Positions 1-10,585 of a stretch of 64,000 bases of DNA are shown piece after piece. A program made the position numbers and the translations under genes. Below the pieces are notes generated by a model. It worked only from the letters and a program-made list of their open reading frames with translations. It was not told the origin of the DNA and searched no databases. Each line of letters opens with the position of its first letter. Position 1 is the stretch's first letter. Source of the stretch: Diplonema papillatum (Eukaryota; Euglenozoa; Diplonemea; Diplonemida; Diplonemidae); NCBI GenBank assembly GCA_030068145.1, contig JAPJBO010000342.1, positions 155,450 to 219,449 on the forward strand. Reading direction: 5' to 3'.

Positions 1-448
1 CACCCACCAGGATGTTCGCTGGTTTGATGTCTCTGTGCATGACCCGTCGCGACCTTAGGTACACCAGTGCACTGAGCAGCTGGCGGGCCGCATCGAGGAT
101 GACGTCGGATGGAATGCCCAAGACGGGGTCCTTTTGGCTCGCCTCGGTGTCGGAGATCAAGTTGCTGAGGTCGCCGCCCGGGGCGTATTCCATGACCAAG
201 CAGAGGAAGCCGTCGCCGTCGATGAAGTAGTCGAAGTACTTGACGATGTTGTCGTGGGTCAGGTTGCTCAGGATGCTAACTTCGCTCATCGCCTTCTCGA
301 CCTCCTTGTCGCTCTTGTTCCGGATGAACACCGTTTTCACGACAACAGGCTCGCCTCCATCCTTCTGGCTGCACAAATATGCAGCCCCCTGACTGCCTCT
401 GCCTAAGAGCTCCTCGACTACATATTGGTTCCAGTGGCCACCTTGCAT
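1..448 (-). CDS. NEK-like Ser/Thr protein kinase, N-terminal part (runs off window)
   Basis: Reading the minus strand from an ATG at 446-448 gives 149 residues of an open frame that leaves the window at base 1. Visible kinase parts: glycine loop GRGSQGAAYL (residues 16-25), ATP-binding Lys38 in VVVKT, a fitting alpha-C Glu56, a hinge-like LVMEYAPGGDL, and catalytic loop HRDIKPAN with Asp140. The kinase domain begins about eight residues from the N-terminus, as in NEK and related kinases; NEK is the closest style I recognise. The DFG motif and activation loop lie outside the window. An in-frame stop at 464-466 closes the frame upstream. AACAG just upstream of the ATG is a possible splice or trans-splice acceptor. 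VVVKT is a slightly unusual version of the usual VAIK. The kinase call is firm; the subfamily is not. Confidence 0.85.
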   Translation of the reverse strand, partial: MQGGHWNQYVVEELLGRGSQGAAYLCSQKDGGEPVVVKTVFIRNKSDKEVEKAMSEVSILSNLTHDNIVKYFDYFIDGDGFLCLVMEYAPGGDLSNLISDTEASQKDPVLGIPSDVILDAARQLLSALVYLRSRRVMHRDIKPANILVG

Positions 449-3273
449 TCTGCATTGTCCTGTTCACGTTAGTTTGGCTTGCCGACAACGGACCGGCACA
501 GTTGCTTGCCGACAACGGACCGGCACAGTTGCTTGCCGACTCGTGAATACTCCGGCATTCGGGTTGACGGTTGGAACAGGCCTGACGGGCCGAGCAAGGC
601 TGCAAGAGGCGTTCCTGGCTCGAACAAAGTGTAGACAATTGATTTCGACAACTGCGACTCCCAGACTGAGAATGTAAGAAAATTGTTTGGATGGTCCCCG
701 ATCGAGTCGGACCGCTGAGATCGCCGCCTCTGTAGGTGCTCGAAGCCGCAGGACTCCCCTTCGCAAAGCTGGCTCGTGCCAGTTCCCACTTCGCCAAAAG
801 TTCCAGTGGAGTTCCTTTGGTTGGTAGCCCTCGCGAGGCTGACCAGCTTACGCCGTGTTCCTTCCACGCGGCGAACCGAGACTGGAAGGGCGCGCAGGCA
901 GAGGGAGAATAGAGTTCGTCGACAGTTGCGTGCAGTTAGATCTTCTTTAGTGTGCGGGACCGGGCCCGCGGAATTGTGGCATACAAAGGGGGAGGGGAAA
1001 CAAAGAGAGAACAGTGCCGAGCCTTTGCAGCCCGACCAGTGTTGTCGGGGACCCACAAGTTGTAGTTAAGTGCACCCTCCCTCCACGCCACCTCATTAGA
1101 ACCGGGAACAGGGGCAGCAACGAAGGTCCTTCAAAAATAAGTAGGCGGCCGGCTGGCCAGGGCCAGACAACACTGGAATCGCTGCACGGCAAGCTCGGGG
1201 ACAGGATTTCCCTTCGTCGGCAATGAAAACAGGGCAAAAGCATGAGCGGCCAAAATGGCTTCACGGCGTGGCGACACGGGCAACAAGCGGTACCCCACAT
1301 CGGGTTGAATTAACTTGTTTTTTTCTCAGCTTTGATTTGCTGGCGCGTCGCACGGTTTCCGACCGTCGAGTCTTAGAGCATTAGAGCCTGGAGGCTAGTG
1401 CCCGGGCCGAGGTCGTTGCAGCATTGCCTTTCGGCAAGTTATTAGATTGCTTGTTTCGTTCGGTTTTCCGCAAGGGCGCGTATCCTGTAGCACAGGGTGT
1501 CTCGCTTCTTCGGACTGAGAGGGCGATGAGTGGCCACGTTCAGATATATCTCGGAGCAATAGTTCGCTTTGTTCACGCCAGAACGATGAAGCCCCCCTAA
1601 TTGCCTCTGGGGTACAAACGATGTTCTTTGCCCGAACTGTTTCTCGAGCAGATACGAACAGTTGCATGAAAGTCCGGAAGCTCGGAGTTTCCGAAAGGCA
1701 GATGGATTTCGTTTGTTGCTTGCTACTTGTTTCTGAGAGAGCGTCGCACCGCCTATGGGAGAGCGCGGCTACGGGGGCACCGAAGGTCGGAAGAGAAAGA
1801 AAGAGAGGCATGCCGCGCGTGCACACGCAAAATCGGGCCGCGTTTTCCGCGAGCCGAGGCGTGATGGGAGCCGACACCAACAGTTTGAACACGGGCACAA
1901 CAAAGCTTGTTTGGTTGGGATTAAATAACGAACGGGGTTTTCTTTTTGGTGCTCCTCTTCGTTTTGCAACTTGTACTCGGGGATTTTTTCTGGCCGCCAG
2001 CGCCAACCAGGGGGGTTACTCTTAACCCCACAACTCGGGTGAACAAATCTTCGCTACATTGTTCCCAGGTGCACACAAACCGCACATCGTAAAGCACCCC
2101 AAGGGAATGCGCACGTTGTGCGCCTGCTAGGTCGGCAGCCTTCTTCAGCCTGTGTCCTCGGCGATGTCTCGTAGTCGTGCATGATTCGTCGGGGCGCTGA
2201 GCAGAAGAAGATAAATGGCAGACACGTGATCGGTAAACCTTTTTGTGACGTGCCTGCAGGTGGCCACACGGAAAAATCCTTTCGGAAAAAAAAAATAGAA
2301 TTTCGCCGGCGCGATCTTCAGATTTTTATTAGTATTTTTTTTGGGGGGGGGGGGATCCCTTTTGCATTGGCTTGCGGCATCGGTTCTGTTGCAAAAATAC
2401 TCGGAGGCGCTGCCAGGGTGCTTATTTCGACGGAGGCGAGAAGGGGGAGAAACAATGCGACTAGACGATTGGTGGTACCCTTTCTTTCTTCAGTATCAGA
2501 ACAAATGGACTTCTGCCGGAGAGTGGTGTCACTTTCTATGATTCTTGGCGCGAGAACTTCTGTTGGGTAACACCAAAAATGAGTCTTCATTGTTGAACGT
2601 TTGCGCCAGCACCGTTGAGACCGTTCTGTCGAATTGCCTCAGCGTTTTCGTAGAATGCTTACTTGGGGTTTGTGTGCGGTGCGGCATGATTCCTCCTTAG
2701 CGATTTGCAATTGGCGGCCTCGAGTACTTCCCTACAAAGTCGGTGCTTTTCAAAAGAAGAGAAAAAAGAAGCTAGGAAAGTGATGACCCCGCCTTCGGGG
2801 GGGGAAATCTTAGTTTGATGCTTGGGCAGAAACGTTGCGGGGGGAAAGAATGCGGTAACGCGGTAACGGAACAAGGTGCGGTTTGCGCGATTCCAACTAA
2901 TTTCATTTAACTAATTACGTACTGCTACCGACGTCACTGAGCTGCAAGGGTCCGAGGGTAGCCAGTACTGTGTTCGCAAAATGATGGTTTGAGGTTTGAA
3001 TGCAGAGAACCTGCGGCAATAGCCTGCATAGGCACGCCAACCGGTGGAATTGACGTCGCATTCGGAGGCAGCGGGCGCCGGCGGCAATCTAGCTTCGCTG
3101 TTTGCCTGGCGTGCTGGCAGTCCCAACTGCCCAATCTCGTTCGATGTTGGCCAGGTCCCCCATCGTGCACAACGCGGCTACAACACACGGTGTAGTGCAG
3201 TCAGCCAGCACAGGGGTTCTCGCCACTCGCGGCCGGCGGCAGCAGCCCCGAAAAGGGCATCCTCGTAGATGCA
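449..3273. other. Intergenic region between kinase and surface-protein gene
   Basis: I see no supportable gene here. Open frames are short, lack ATG starts or have no recognisable composition. It holds a 27-bp tandem duplication at 478-540 (unit begins CTTGCCGACAACGG, two copies plus a partial third) and a G run near 2343-2353. It should contain the 5' flank of the kinase gene and the 3' flank of the surface-protein gene, but no promoter or polyadenylation signal can be named with confidence. Confidence 0.5.
478..540. repeat. 27-bp tandem repeat, 2.3 copies
   Basis: The 27-bp unit containing GACAACGGACCGGCACAG is repeated exactly twice, with a nine-base partial third copy. It lies just upstream of the kinase start, so it may be in the 5' untranslated or promoter region. 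Confidence 0.85.
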
Positions 3274-5136
3274 TCACGGAAACAGGGCGTCGGGGATCGG
3301 CAAGTCGGCCTTTGCGATACTGGCGGTTGAACTGCACCGCTGCATCTCGAGGGACCGGGGGCCCTGGATGCTCGACGCGGTGTTGTATTTGCGGTGCTTG
3401 ACGTGGGGCTGGCTCTTCCTGCTCTGCCGCCTGTAGACGACGAGGCCCGTGGCCGCGACAGCCACGGCGACGAGCGCCGCGCAGACGGCGATGGCCATCC
3501 ACCGGGTGTCGTAGGACGCGCCGCCGGTGCCTGCGGTGTCTCGCGCGTCGCCTCGCGCGACGCACACGGCCGCAGCGGCCGTCGCCTGCCCCCACTGCGG
3601 GGGCTCGCAGGTGCAGACGAAGTCGTTGGCGTCGGCTTCCGAGCATCCGCGGGTCGGGTCGAAGCAGGTTTGGTGCGCGCGTGCGCACACCGACGAGGAG
3701 CCGCACTCGTCGCACTCGCAGACGGCCGCTTTCCCCACCACCGCCCCCACGGACGGGGCAGGGCAAGAGCAGGTCCAGTCGCCGAGGGCCTGCGGCGAGG
3801 TGTCGGGGTCGCTGCAGGTCTGATTCTCCGAAGCGCACGCTCCGTTCGCGCAGGACGGGCAGCTGCCGGCGCACTCGTCGAGCGTGCACCCAGCGGGTTC
3901 TGCTCGGGAGACGCCCTTGATCTGCGGCGTCGTCATGAGCTGCGGACAGCCGACGAACACTTCCCGCGAGAACAAACTTGGCAAGGGGATGTCTTCGTTG
4001 GCGTAAACGACGGCCGCACCGAAGACGCCGCGGCTGGTGTCTGTCTCTCCACACCGGACCACCGCATCAACTGTCCAGCCCTGCTTTGCGTTGTCGACGC
4101 TGATGTTGAGTGTGTTGACCTCTGCGTCGGAGAGATCGCAGAACAGCTCCTTCCCAACCCCGTACGACGCGTGGTCACACGAGGCGACCCACGACATGGC
4201 TTTCAGCTTGCTCTTGTCAAGAAACACGCCGGCTGCCATTCCCGCGCTGCAGGCTTGCGTCACAAGCTCGAGGATCGTCGACTGCGCACCCAGCAGGGCG
4301 ACCGCCCCGCCTCTCTCGCCAGCCGTGCAGGCGTGGAACCCCGCGCGCACGATTTCGCACGTGCTCGCTGCGGCCAGCAGCCCGCCGCCGGCGCCGCCGG
4401 CCGCGCAGTTTTCGCAGGACAGGGACACGGCCGAAAACGTCGAGTTCGCCGCGAACACCCCGCCGCCGTTGCCGGACGCGGTGCAATTGGCCAGGTGGGC
4501 TTCTCCCAGCCGGACGGTGCTGTTGGACACGAACACGCCGCCGCCGCTCCCCTGGGTAGCGCAGGCTTGCACGGTCAACTCGTCCAACGACAGCGTCGAG
4601 TCCGTGATGCTCAGCCCCCCGCCGTTGTCTTCCGGCTGTGTGAACGTGTTGCAGTGGATCGAGACGCGGGGGCCTGTGACTGACCTGACGGCGACCACGT
4701 TGAGCGCCGGTTCGCGGGGGTTCGTGTTCGTGACAACCACATCGTCGAGTGTCACGGCTTCCCAACGGCTGATGTCCAGTGATCCTTGTACAGAGACATT
4801 GCGCAGAACCAGGTCCGTGGGGGTTGGCCTGCTGCGCAATGCCACCGAGCCTAAAAACCCGCAGCCGGTCACCTCCACCGGCGCGCTTGCGTGCACAAGG
4901 CACGGGCCCTCGCCCGGGCAAGGAATTGCTTCCGCGCATGCCGAACAAGTCAGCGTGACGGCTTGAGTGAGCTCGCAACTACTCGGGAACACACCGTCAC
5001 CTCCCCCAGTCCCCTCCCACGATGCGCAGCCCGTCTGCATCGCGGGACATAGGTCGCCGATCTTCGTGACCACCTGGCACCCGCCACTCTCGCGGATCGT
5101 CGACAACACGAGCGCCACTGCTAGGCTGGTGATCAT
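3274..5136 (-). CDS. Type I membrane surface protein with beta-helix repeats and Cys-rich modules
   Basis: 620 residues from the ATG at 5134-5136. I chose this start because it places a hydrophobic signal peptide (MITSLAVALVLS) at the N-terminus; the frame is open further upstream but that leader would bury the signal. Residues about 60-360 carry short repeats of the form GGGVFxxNSTxxxxxxxxxxC, as in right-handed parallel beta-helix proteins. Residues about 415-530 hold Cys-rich EGF-like modules (for example DECAGSCPSC and QTCSDPD). One TM follows at 546-568 (AIAVCAALVAVAVAATGLVV), then a basic YRRQSRKS stop-transfer and a ~50-residue cytoplasmic tail. It is probably a cell-surface adhesin or recognition protein; the ligand is unknown. 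The GC-rich DNA produces many long antisense frames that I do not regard as genes. Confidence 0.85.
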   Translation of the reverse strand: MITSLAVALVLSTIRESGGCQVVTKIGDLCPAMQTGCASWEGTGGGDGVFPSSCELTQAVTLTCSACAEAIPCPGEGPCLVHASAPVEVTGCGFLGSVALRSRPTPTDLVLRNVSVQGSLDISRWEAVTLDDVVVTNTNPREPALNVVAVRSVTGPRVSIHCNTFTQPEDNGGGLSITDSTLSLDELTVQACATQGSGGGVFVSNSTVRLGEAHLANCTASGNGGGVFAANSTFSAVSLSCENCAAGGAGGGLLAAASTCEIVRAGFHACTAGERGGAVALLGAQSTILELVTQACSAGMAAGVFLDKSKLKAMSWVASCDHASYGVGKELFCDLSDAEVNTLNISVDNAKQGWTVDAVVRCGETDTSRGVFGAAVVYANEDIPLPSLFSREVFVGCPQLMTTPQIKGVSRAEPAGCTLDECAGSCPSCANGACASENQTCSDPDTSPQALGDWTCSCPAPSVGAVVGKAAVCECDECGSSSVCARAHQTCFDPTRGCSEADANDFVCTCEPPQWGQATAAAAVCVARGDARDTAGTGGASYDTRWMAIAVCAALVAVAVAATGLVVYRRQSRKSQPHVKHRKYNTASSIQGPRSLEMQRCSSTASIAKADLPIPDALFP

Positions 5137-5427
5137 TTTGATTTTTGTTTTCCTCTCGCTTTTTTTTGTGTAGCTGCTTGTGGCGGTAGTAACTGTGGGT
5201 GTCGGACAGCAGTTCAAGGACAGCAGACCCAGAGGGGGGCGGGTCTTGTTTCGCCTTTACTGTGTGCGCTCACGAGGGGGAGAGCAAGAACATGCTCGGA
5301 ATGGACGTGTATTCAACACCGCACTGGTCCCATCTGCGCCGTGTTCGGACAAAACAGACCACCATCTGATTGTCTGCAGACAGGACAGCGGCGTGAGTGC
5401 GGTTCATTGGCAAGTCGGGGGTTGCGC

Positions 5428-5509
5428 TCACGGGGAGGGGGGACTCCCAATCCCATCGTCGCGAAGGGCTGAGGAAGTAGGGGCTTCTAACACAAGAGAG
5501 TTGAAGAGA
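5428..5509 (+). repeat. 82-bp direct repeat, copy 1
   Basis: Begins TCACGGGGAGGGGGGACT and ends GAGTTGAAGAGA. It matches 5680-5761 with only a few substitutions. The copies are 252 bp apart, with no coding sequence between them. Confidence 0.85.
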
Positions 5510-5679
5510 TGGTAATCGTGGTAAACTTTCTTTTTGTTCCTTTTACGGCTATTCTCTCCTTTTATGCGTCTTTTGCTCTCTATTGCTGGGAATACCGGTA
5601 TTCCTGGAATTTTGGTGCTGAAGGAAGGGATGAATCCGTTCACTTCACCCCCCACGTGGCGCTCGTTTAGCAGGGGCTA

Positions 5680-5761
5680 TCACGGGGAGGGGGGACTTCC
5701 AATCCCATCGTCGCGAAGGGCTGAGGAAGTAGGGGCTTCTCACACAATAGAGTTGAAGAGA
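5680..5761 (+). repeat. 82-bp direct repeat, copy 2
   Basis: Partner of 5428-5509. The spacing and near identity fit a local segmental duplication or the termini of a very small element, but no target-site duplication is evident. Confidence 0.85.
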
Positions 5762-7708
5762 AAAATAAGGATCTTCCCTTTACGTCTCTGCCTTACCTCG
5801 TCCACGTCGGCTCCGCCCCACTGCGTGATGCAGCACGTTGCCTCGGTTTGAGAGTCGCTGCTGTTGTTGCCACCCAAAATGTCAAACAGTGACTCAACTT
5901 CCAGAGCCCAGCATTCGTCTTGGCTTCCTCTGCCAGCTTCGGAGGCAGGCAAGGTGGTGCGAATGGACCTAGTGCAGGCAAGGAGTTCCAGTTCTTCCTT
6001 GTTGTTGGTGTTTGTGGTGTGTACAGGGCTGGTTTTTTGACTTGAATGTTTTGACTTTTGTTGCCTTCAAAAAAAAATCAAGGCCTCACAACACTGGTCG
6101 CGCCCCAAGGGCGACAACTGTTGCAAGCCCTCCTCGGCCCTCCGGTACCGCTGCCCCAAATCATTCGGCAGGGAATGCGAGAAGCGACAGAGCGCGACAA
6201 GAGGGAAACGAACAGACAACGCGAGTTTCCTTCACCCGCCTCTCTCGATACTGGGCAGAGCACACGGAGCGGCGCCGCGGTTTAGGTCTCGGAAGAGATG
6301 GCGGGTCCGCTTCCTTTTCAGACTCAAGTAGTCCTTAAGAAGAAAGGGAAAGCGCATGGCGCGCATGGGTTTCTAAACACGCCGGGGGGAGGTACAAACA
6401 GAGTCCGTCGAAGGTTCTTTGCGAAAAGCCGACCTGTACGGGCGCTGTGGTGCTGTGCATTGGAAGTGTGCACAAGACTGTTGGTATTCAGGCGAGATGC
6501 CGGAGGACCACAAGGTCAGTGGCAGTCCACGAAGGACTACCACACTAGCGACTCTTGGGTCCGTGGGCAGGTATGGGCCCGGAACGAGGCAAACTACAGT
6601 CGAGTCAACTATGGTGAACTTGTAGCCGGCCGACGTGTCAACGGACGCCGGGCTCAGCGGAAAACGGCTGCGAGAGGCCTCCTCCTGGGATTTTCCACAC
6701 ACACGGAACACACGGGATAGTTGACAGCTCTTGACACAAGACAGATGGAAAAAAGGTGGCATACTTCTCTCTCGCTCTTTGCTTTTTTCTCACGAAAGGG
6801 GGGTCGGTCCACAATCGTGGTTAGCACAAACTCAAGAGGTCAACTATTCCCTGCATTTTCAGTATACTTTCAAGAAGAAATGTGAAAACGGGTTTTTGCC
6901 TAAAGGCTTTAGAGGAAAAAATGAAAACAGGCCGTCCGCGCACCGAGGGCGATTACCACGCGGCAAGGGACCCTCAGCAAAGCCAGCCGCAGCCGCGGGC
7001 AAGGCTCGGGCTTGCTTGGGTGTTTCCAGGCGATGTGCAAAAGCTGTCGGGCGGGGGGTGGCTCTACTCTAGAGTTGAACGACGGAATCTAACTGTAGTG
7101 AACATGTGTGTGCCAACGGGAAAAAAAGGCAAGCATGCCAAGGTTGTTGTCTGTCGCCGCTACGTTGTAGAGGCCGGCGGGGTCTCGGTTTTAGCTGCAG
7201 GACTTCTATTTTGTGTTTTTGCTTGACATTTGCGCCGCAGCACAACGAAACGCGGCAAACCAACAAGGACGAGAAGGGTGCTTCGGAGCATTTCTGTGCT
7301 TCGTCTCGATGCTTTCGCTACTAGCCTTCGAGAAGTGTTGAGAAGAACTCTGAACCTGCCAAATACTTGGCAAAAACATTAGTGCGCAACTTGTTTAAGA
7401 TACGTGGCGGGCTGCCCGCGTTCTGGTTTCGCTTCGTCTGACCGCCGATGAGCGTTCAAGGGGAACTCAAGGCACGTGACTAAGCCATGTAAATCGCGTA
7501 AGCCGAAAAAGGCAAAAAGGGGAGAAAGACGAGAACGGGGGTTCTCCAGGTTTTCTTCGGGACACTTTCTCGCGTTCGCACGTGCTGCTCTCGCTGCGTT
7601 CGTCGGGAGTAATTTGCACGCAAGTGAGTACCGCAACTGTGCCAGATAACCTTCTCTCCTTCACTCGCGCGTTAGCCAGTCCCCTCCCCCTCCCTGCTGC
7701 CGGGCATA

Positions 7709-9598
7709 TCAGCCCGTCGCGTACTGCTGCTTGGGCGGCGAGACGTGGGAGAGGACGCGCGACGCCGCGCGCGCGTTGAAGAGCTCGAAAGAGTTGATCG
7801 ACGACGGCACCGGCGGCGTCGACGACCGCCGCGGCTCGGCGAGGTGTGTGGCGGGGACGCCGCCGGCGCCGGCGGCCGCGGTGCCGGGGCCGGTGCCGGC
7901 CGCCGCGAGCGGCAGCAGCTTGTCCGCCGCCGCGTGCGGCCGCGGCCGGGCGTCTTTGTGGTCCAAGCTCCTCGTCCTGTTCCCCGGCCGTCTCCCCGCA
8001 GCGGGCGCACCTGACGACAACAGGGAGTTGTACTGCGGGATCCCGCGGGCAACGTTGACCAGCGTCGTGGCGGCGCTCAGCGTGCTGCTGTCCCCGTGCT
8101 GCGAGTGTATCCGCGACTGAGACGCGGAGGAAAGCGTTGCAGACCGCGCACCTCGCGAGTGCGAGGGAGACGCGGGCTTTTTACGGGGCGTCAACGAAGC
8201 TCTGCGGCTGTTCGCACTTGCCCGCGAAGGGGCTTGAGGAGACGGTGCTGTACGGGAGTGGTGGAGGGGCTGCCCGGCTGAATGGCTTCTTTGCGGTTGT
8301 TGCGGGGTGTGCGCGGACGTGAAGGAGTTGCCTTGGGCGGAGCTGGTCCGAGATCCCCTGCGGCCGCCAGGCCGCGGGTGCCCGGCGGCCGGTTCGTCGG
8401 CCGCCGCGCTCAGCTGGTGCCGCAGGTCCTCGTTCCGCTGGTGCGACACTTTGAACTCGCGCGTCAGCCGGTCGGCACGCTCGCGCAGGGCGCCGTACTT
8501 CTCGCGCCACGCCTTCGTCTCCTCCCGCTGCTCCGCGATCGCTTTCCGCTGGTCGGCGATGATGCGGTTCCCGTTGCTGGTCTCTTGCGCCTTCCTCCTC
8601 AGCTCCACCTCGAACTGCACGTTCCGGGCCCTCGCCTCGGCGAGCAGCCGGTGCAGTTCCTCGACCTGCAACTCGAGCCTTTTTTCGTTCGAAATCTCGC
8701 CGACGCTGTCGAAATCGAGGACCGGGTCCGCGAACGTCGGCGGGCAGTACTCACCGTCCCTGCGAGACCCCCGGTGGTGCTGGGCGTGGCGCGCGGGTTG
8801 CTGGTGGTGGTTGGCTTGTCGGCGGGTGAACGACGCGTCGTCGGGGGCTCGCTTCGCGTGCCGTTGCGTAGCCGGATCCTGGCTGGGCGCGTGGGCGTAG
8901 TTGGGTGACGGCACAGTGGTTGGCGTGTGGCGGGCTGGGGTTTCCTCCATGGCGAGTTGCATGAGCGCGGTCGGCAGCCCCTGCCCCGACGGAGTTGCTG
9001 CGTGCTGGTCCCCCCGGTACCTGGCGCCGCCCCTCGGATCCGACGCGGGCGACGCCAGCAAGCTGTGGGGCCCCTGCCCGCCGCCCCGCTGCCCTGCCGC
9101 ACCCCCCGCGCCGCCCGGGGTCTGCGACCACCCCTGCGGCACCACGCCGGCCAGCGACCCGACGTCGCCGAGCCCCAGACGCTTGGCCCCTTGCAGCAGG
9201 TCCCGCAGCCTCCTCTCCTCGAACCCACCCCGCTGCGCCGCGACGCCGCCGCCGCCGCCGGGCAGGTGCTCCGGCTGGGACGCGGCGGCGGGAGGAGGAG
9301 TGGGCTGCTGCCTTTTTTTCATGCACGACCGGCCGCCCTCGGCGGGCGCTCCCCCGGAGCCCGCCGCGGCGTTCGTTATATTGTGCAGAGCGCCGCCGCT
9401 GGCGTGCGGCCGCGCCGCCGGTTGCCCGTGGGCCTGCGGCTGGGCGGCGCCGTCGTCGGCGTACGCGCCGCTGTCGTCGCTGGCGGGGTTCCCGGGCGAC
9501 TTCGACACGGACGCGACGGGGTCCACCCGCACTTGCTTCTTGCCGCCGGCGCTCCCGGCCAGCAAGCTGCCGCCTTCGCGCACTGGTGCCGAGTCCAA
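7709..9598 (-). CDS. GC-rich low-complexity protein with central coiled coil, function unknown
   Basis: A 629-codon open frame. Residues about 1-290 are Gly/Ala/Pro-rich and probably disordered. Residues about 300-405 form a charged heptad-like helix (ISNEKRLELQVEELHRLLAE, then QRKAIAEQREETKAWREKYG), which should be a coiled coil. The C-terminal third is Ser/Arg/Pro-rich, with SRRASLTPRKKP resembling a phosphorylation-rich basic region. The 5' end is unresolved: the frame opens with TTG after an in-frame stop, and the first in-frame ATG is at 9322. The composition looks coding throughout, so an upstream exon or spliced leader may supply the start. No catalytic motif is visible. A cytoskeletal or basal-body scaffold is possible but unproven. 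Confidence 0.65.
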   Translation of the reverse strand: MDSAPVREGGSLLAGSAGGKKQVRVDPVASVSKSPGNPASDDSGAYADDGAAQPQAHGQPAARPHASGGALHNITNAAAGSGGAPAEGGRSCMKKRQQPTPPPAAASQPEHLPGGGGGVAAQRGGFEERRLRDLLQGAKRLGLGDVGSLAGVVPQGWSQTPGGAGGAAGQRGGGQGPHSLLASPASDPRGGARYRGDQHAATPSGQGLPTALMQLAMEETPARHTPTTVPSPNYAHAPSQDPATQRHAKRAPDDASFTRRQANHHQQPARHAQHHRGSRRDGEYCPPTFADPVLDFDSVGEISNEKRLELQVEELHRLLAEARARNVQFEVELRRKAQETSNGNRIIADQRKAIAEQREETKAWREKYGALRERADRLTREFKVSHQRNEDLRHQLSAAADEPAAGHPRPGGRRGSRTSSAQGNSFTSAHTPQQPQRSHSAGQPLHHSRTAPSPQAPSRASANSRRASLTPRKKPASPSHSRGARSATLSSASQSRIHSQHGDSSTLSAATTLVNVARGIPQYNSLLSSGAPAAGRRPGNRTRSLDHKDARPRPHAAADKLLPLAAAGTGPGTAAAGAGGVPATHLAEPRRSSTPPVPSSINSFELFNARAASRVLSHVSPPKQQYATG

Positions 9599-9687
9599 CG
9601 ACTGAGTTTTTTAGAGTGAAACTCCGGGGGTTTAAAAGCCACCGGGTGCCTTTCGGCAATATGGGAAGGTATCCTTCATGCTTTGTG

Positions 9688-10153
9688 TGTACTTAAGGGT
9701 GGTATTACACGTGTTTCGGTGTGTACCTTCATTGTTGATTCCAGCCACCACTATACACATACCTTCCATACGGTGCCCCCTATTGCCAGTCAATCCCATG
9801 TGCAAGCACCTGCCTGGATTTCGGTATTGTGGCTCATCCACCCGGTTGTACTTAAGGGTGGTATTACAGGTACGTGTTTCGGTGTGTACCTTCATTGTTG
9901 ATTCCAGCCACCACTGGTGCCGCCTATTGCCAGTCAATCCCATGTGCAAGCACCTGCCTGGATATCGGTATTGTGGCTCATCCACCCGGTTGTACTTAAG
10001 GGTGGTATTACAGGTACGTGTTTCGGTGTGGACCTTCATTGTTGATTCCAGCCACCACTATACACATACCTTCCATACGGTGCCCCCTATTGCCAGTCAA
10101 TCCCCTGTGCAAGCACCTGCCTGGATTTCGGTATTGTGGCTCATCCACCCGGT
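9688..10153 (+). repeat. Three tandem copies of a ~160-bp direct repeat
   Basis: Copies begin TGTACTTAAGGGTGGTATTA at 9688, 9847 and 9991. Copies 1 and 3 are about 160 bp; copy 2 (144 bp) lacks an internal ACACATACCTTCCATAC stretch. Each ends GGCTCATCCACCCGG. The array is just upstream of the coiled-coil gene's open 5' end, so it may hide or interrupt a first exon. No coding content is apparent. Confidence 0.9.
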
Positions 10154-10423
10154 TTCGGTCCTTTACTATACGGACGCAAGAAGCGGACCTTCTTCGGTGC
10201 GGAATCTGAGTGTCTGCAGTCATGTCTGCAGCCAGCAACGTGAGGCTGGTTCGTCAGGTGGCTGTTCGCCGTCCATGCTAAAATACGAGAGCACGGGCAA
10301 CCCCTTTCAGAGAGGGCCCGCAAATGTGTCTAGAAAGTGTGTATGAAAGTGAACCTGTAAGTCCAATTGTGCATAATATTATGTAATAGAAGCAGATGGA
10401 TTTGAGTGCATGGAATATTGAAG

Positions 10424-10526
10424 TGTGGATAGCTCAGTGGATAACACAGTAGGTGACAAAGTGGATAGCTCAGTAGATAACACAGTGGGTGGCACAGTGG
10501 ATGGCGTGGCGCAGTGGGTAGAGCGC
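10424..10526 (+). repeat. Reiterated tRNA A-box-like motifs
   Basis: GTGGATAGCTCAGTGGATAA, a second copy with one change, and GTGGCGCAGTGGGTAGAGCG follow each other. Each resembles the D-arm/A-box of a tRNA gene. I find no convincing B box at the right distance, so I do not call a tRNA. The motifs lie in the intron or 3' flank of the LRR gene. Confidence 0.5.
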
Positions 10527-10585
10527 TCCACACCACCGCAAACCCGAGTGCTGGGGCGCAGCACTCGCTGGAGAAGGCGTCATAC

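Larger units (their letters stand above)
5137..7708. other. Intergenic region with direct repeats
   Basis: No gene is supportable. It contains an 82-bp direct repeat pair (listed separately) and a perfect 16-bp palindrome GGAATACCGGTATTCC at 5589-5604. Open frames are short and of random composition. Confidence 0.5.

Noticed and set aside
3394-4966. Long plus-strand open frames (429 and 309 codons) opposite the beta-helix gene
   Set aside because: They are antisense shadows in GC-rich DNA. The minus-strand frame has a signal peptide, ordered repeats and a TM; these have only Arg/Ala-rich random composition.
8282-9696. Several 197-302-codon frames overlapping the coiled-coil gene on both strands
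   Set aside because: The GC-rich sequence suppresses stops in all frames. Only the 7709-9598 frame shows heptads and ordered composition.
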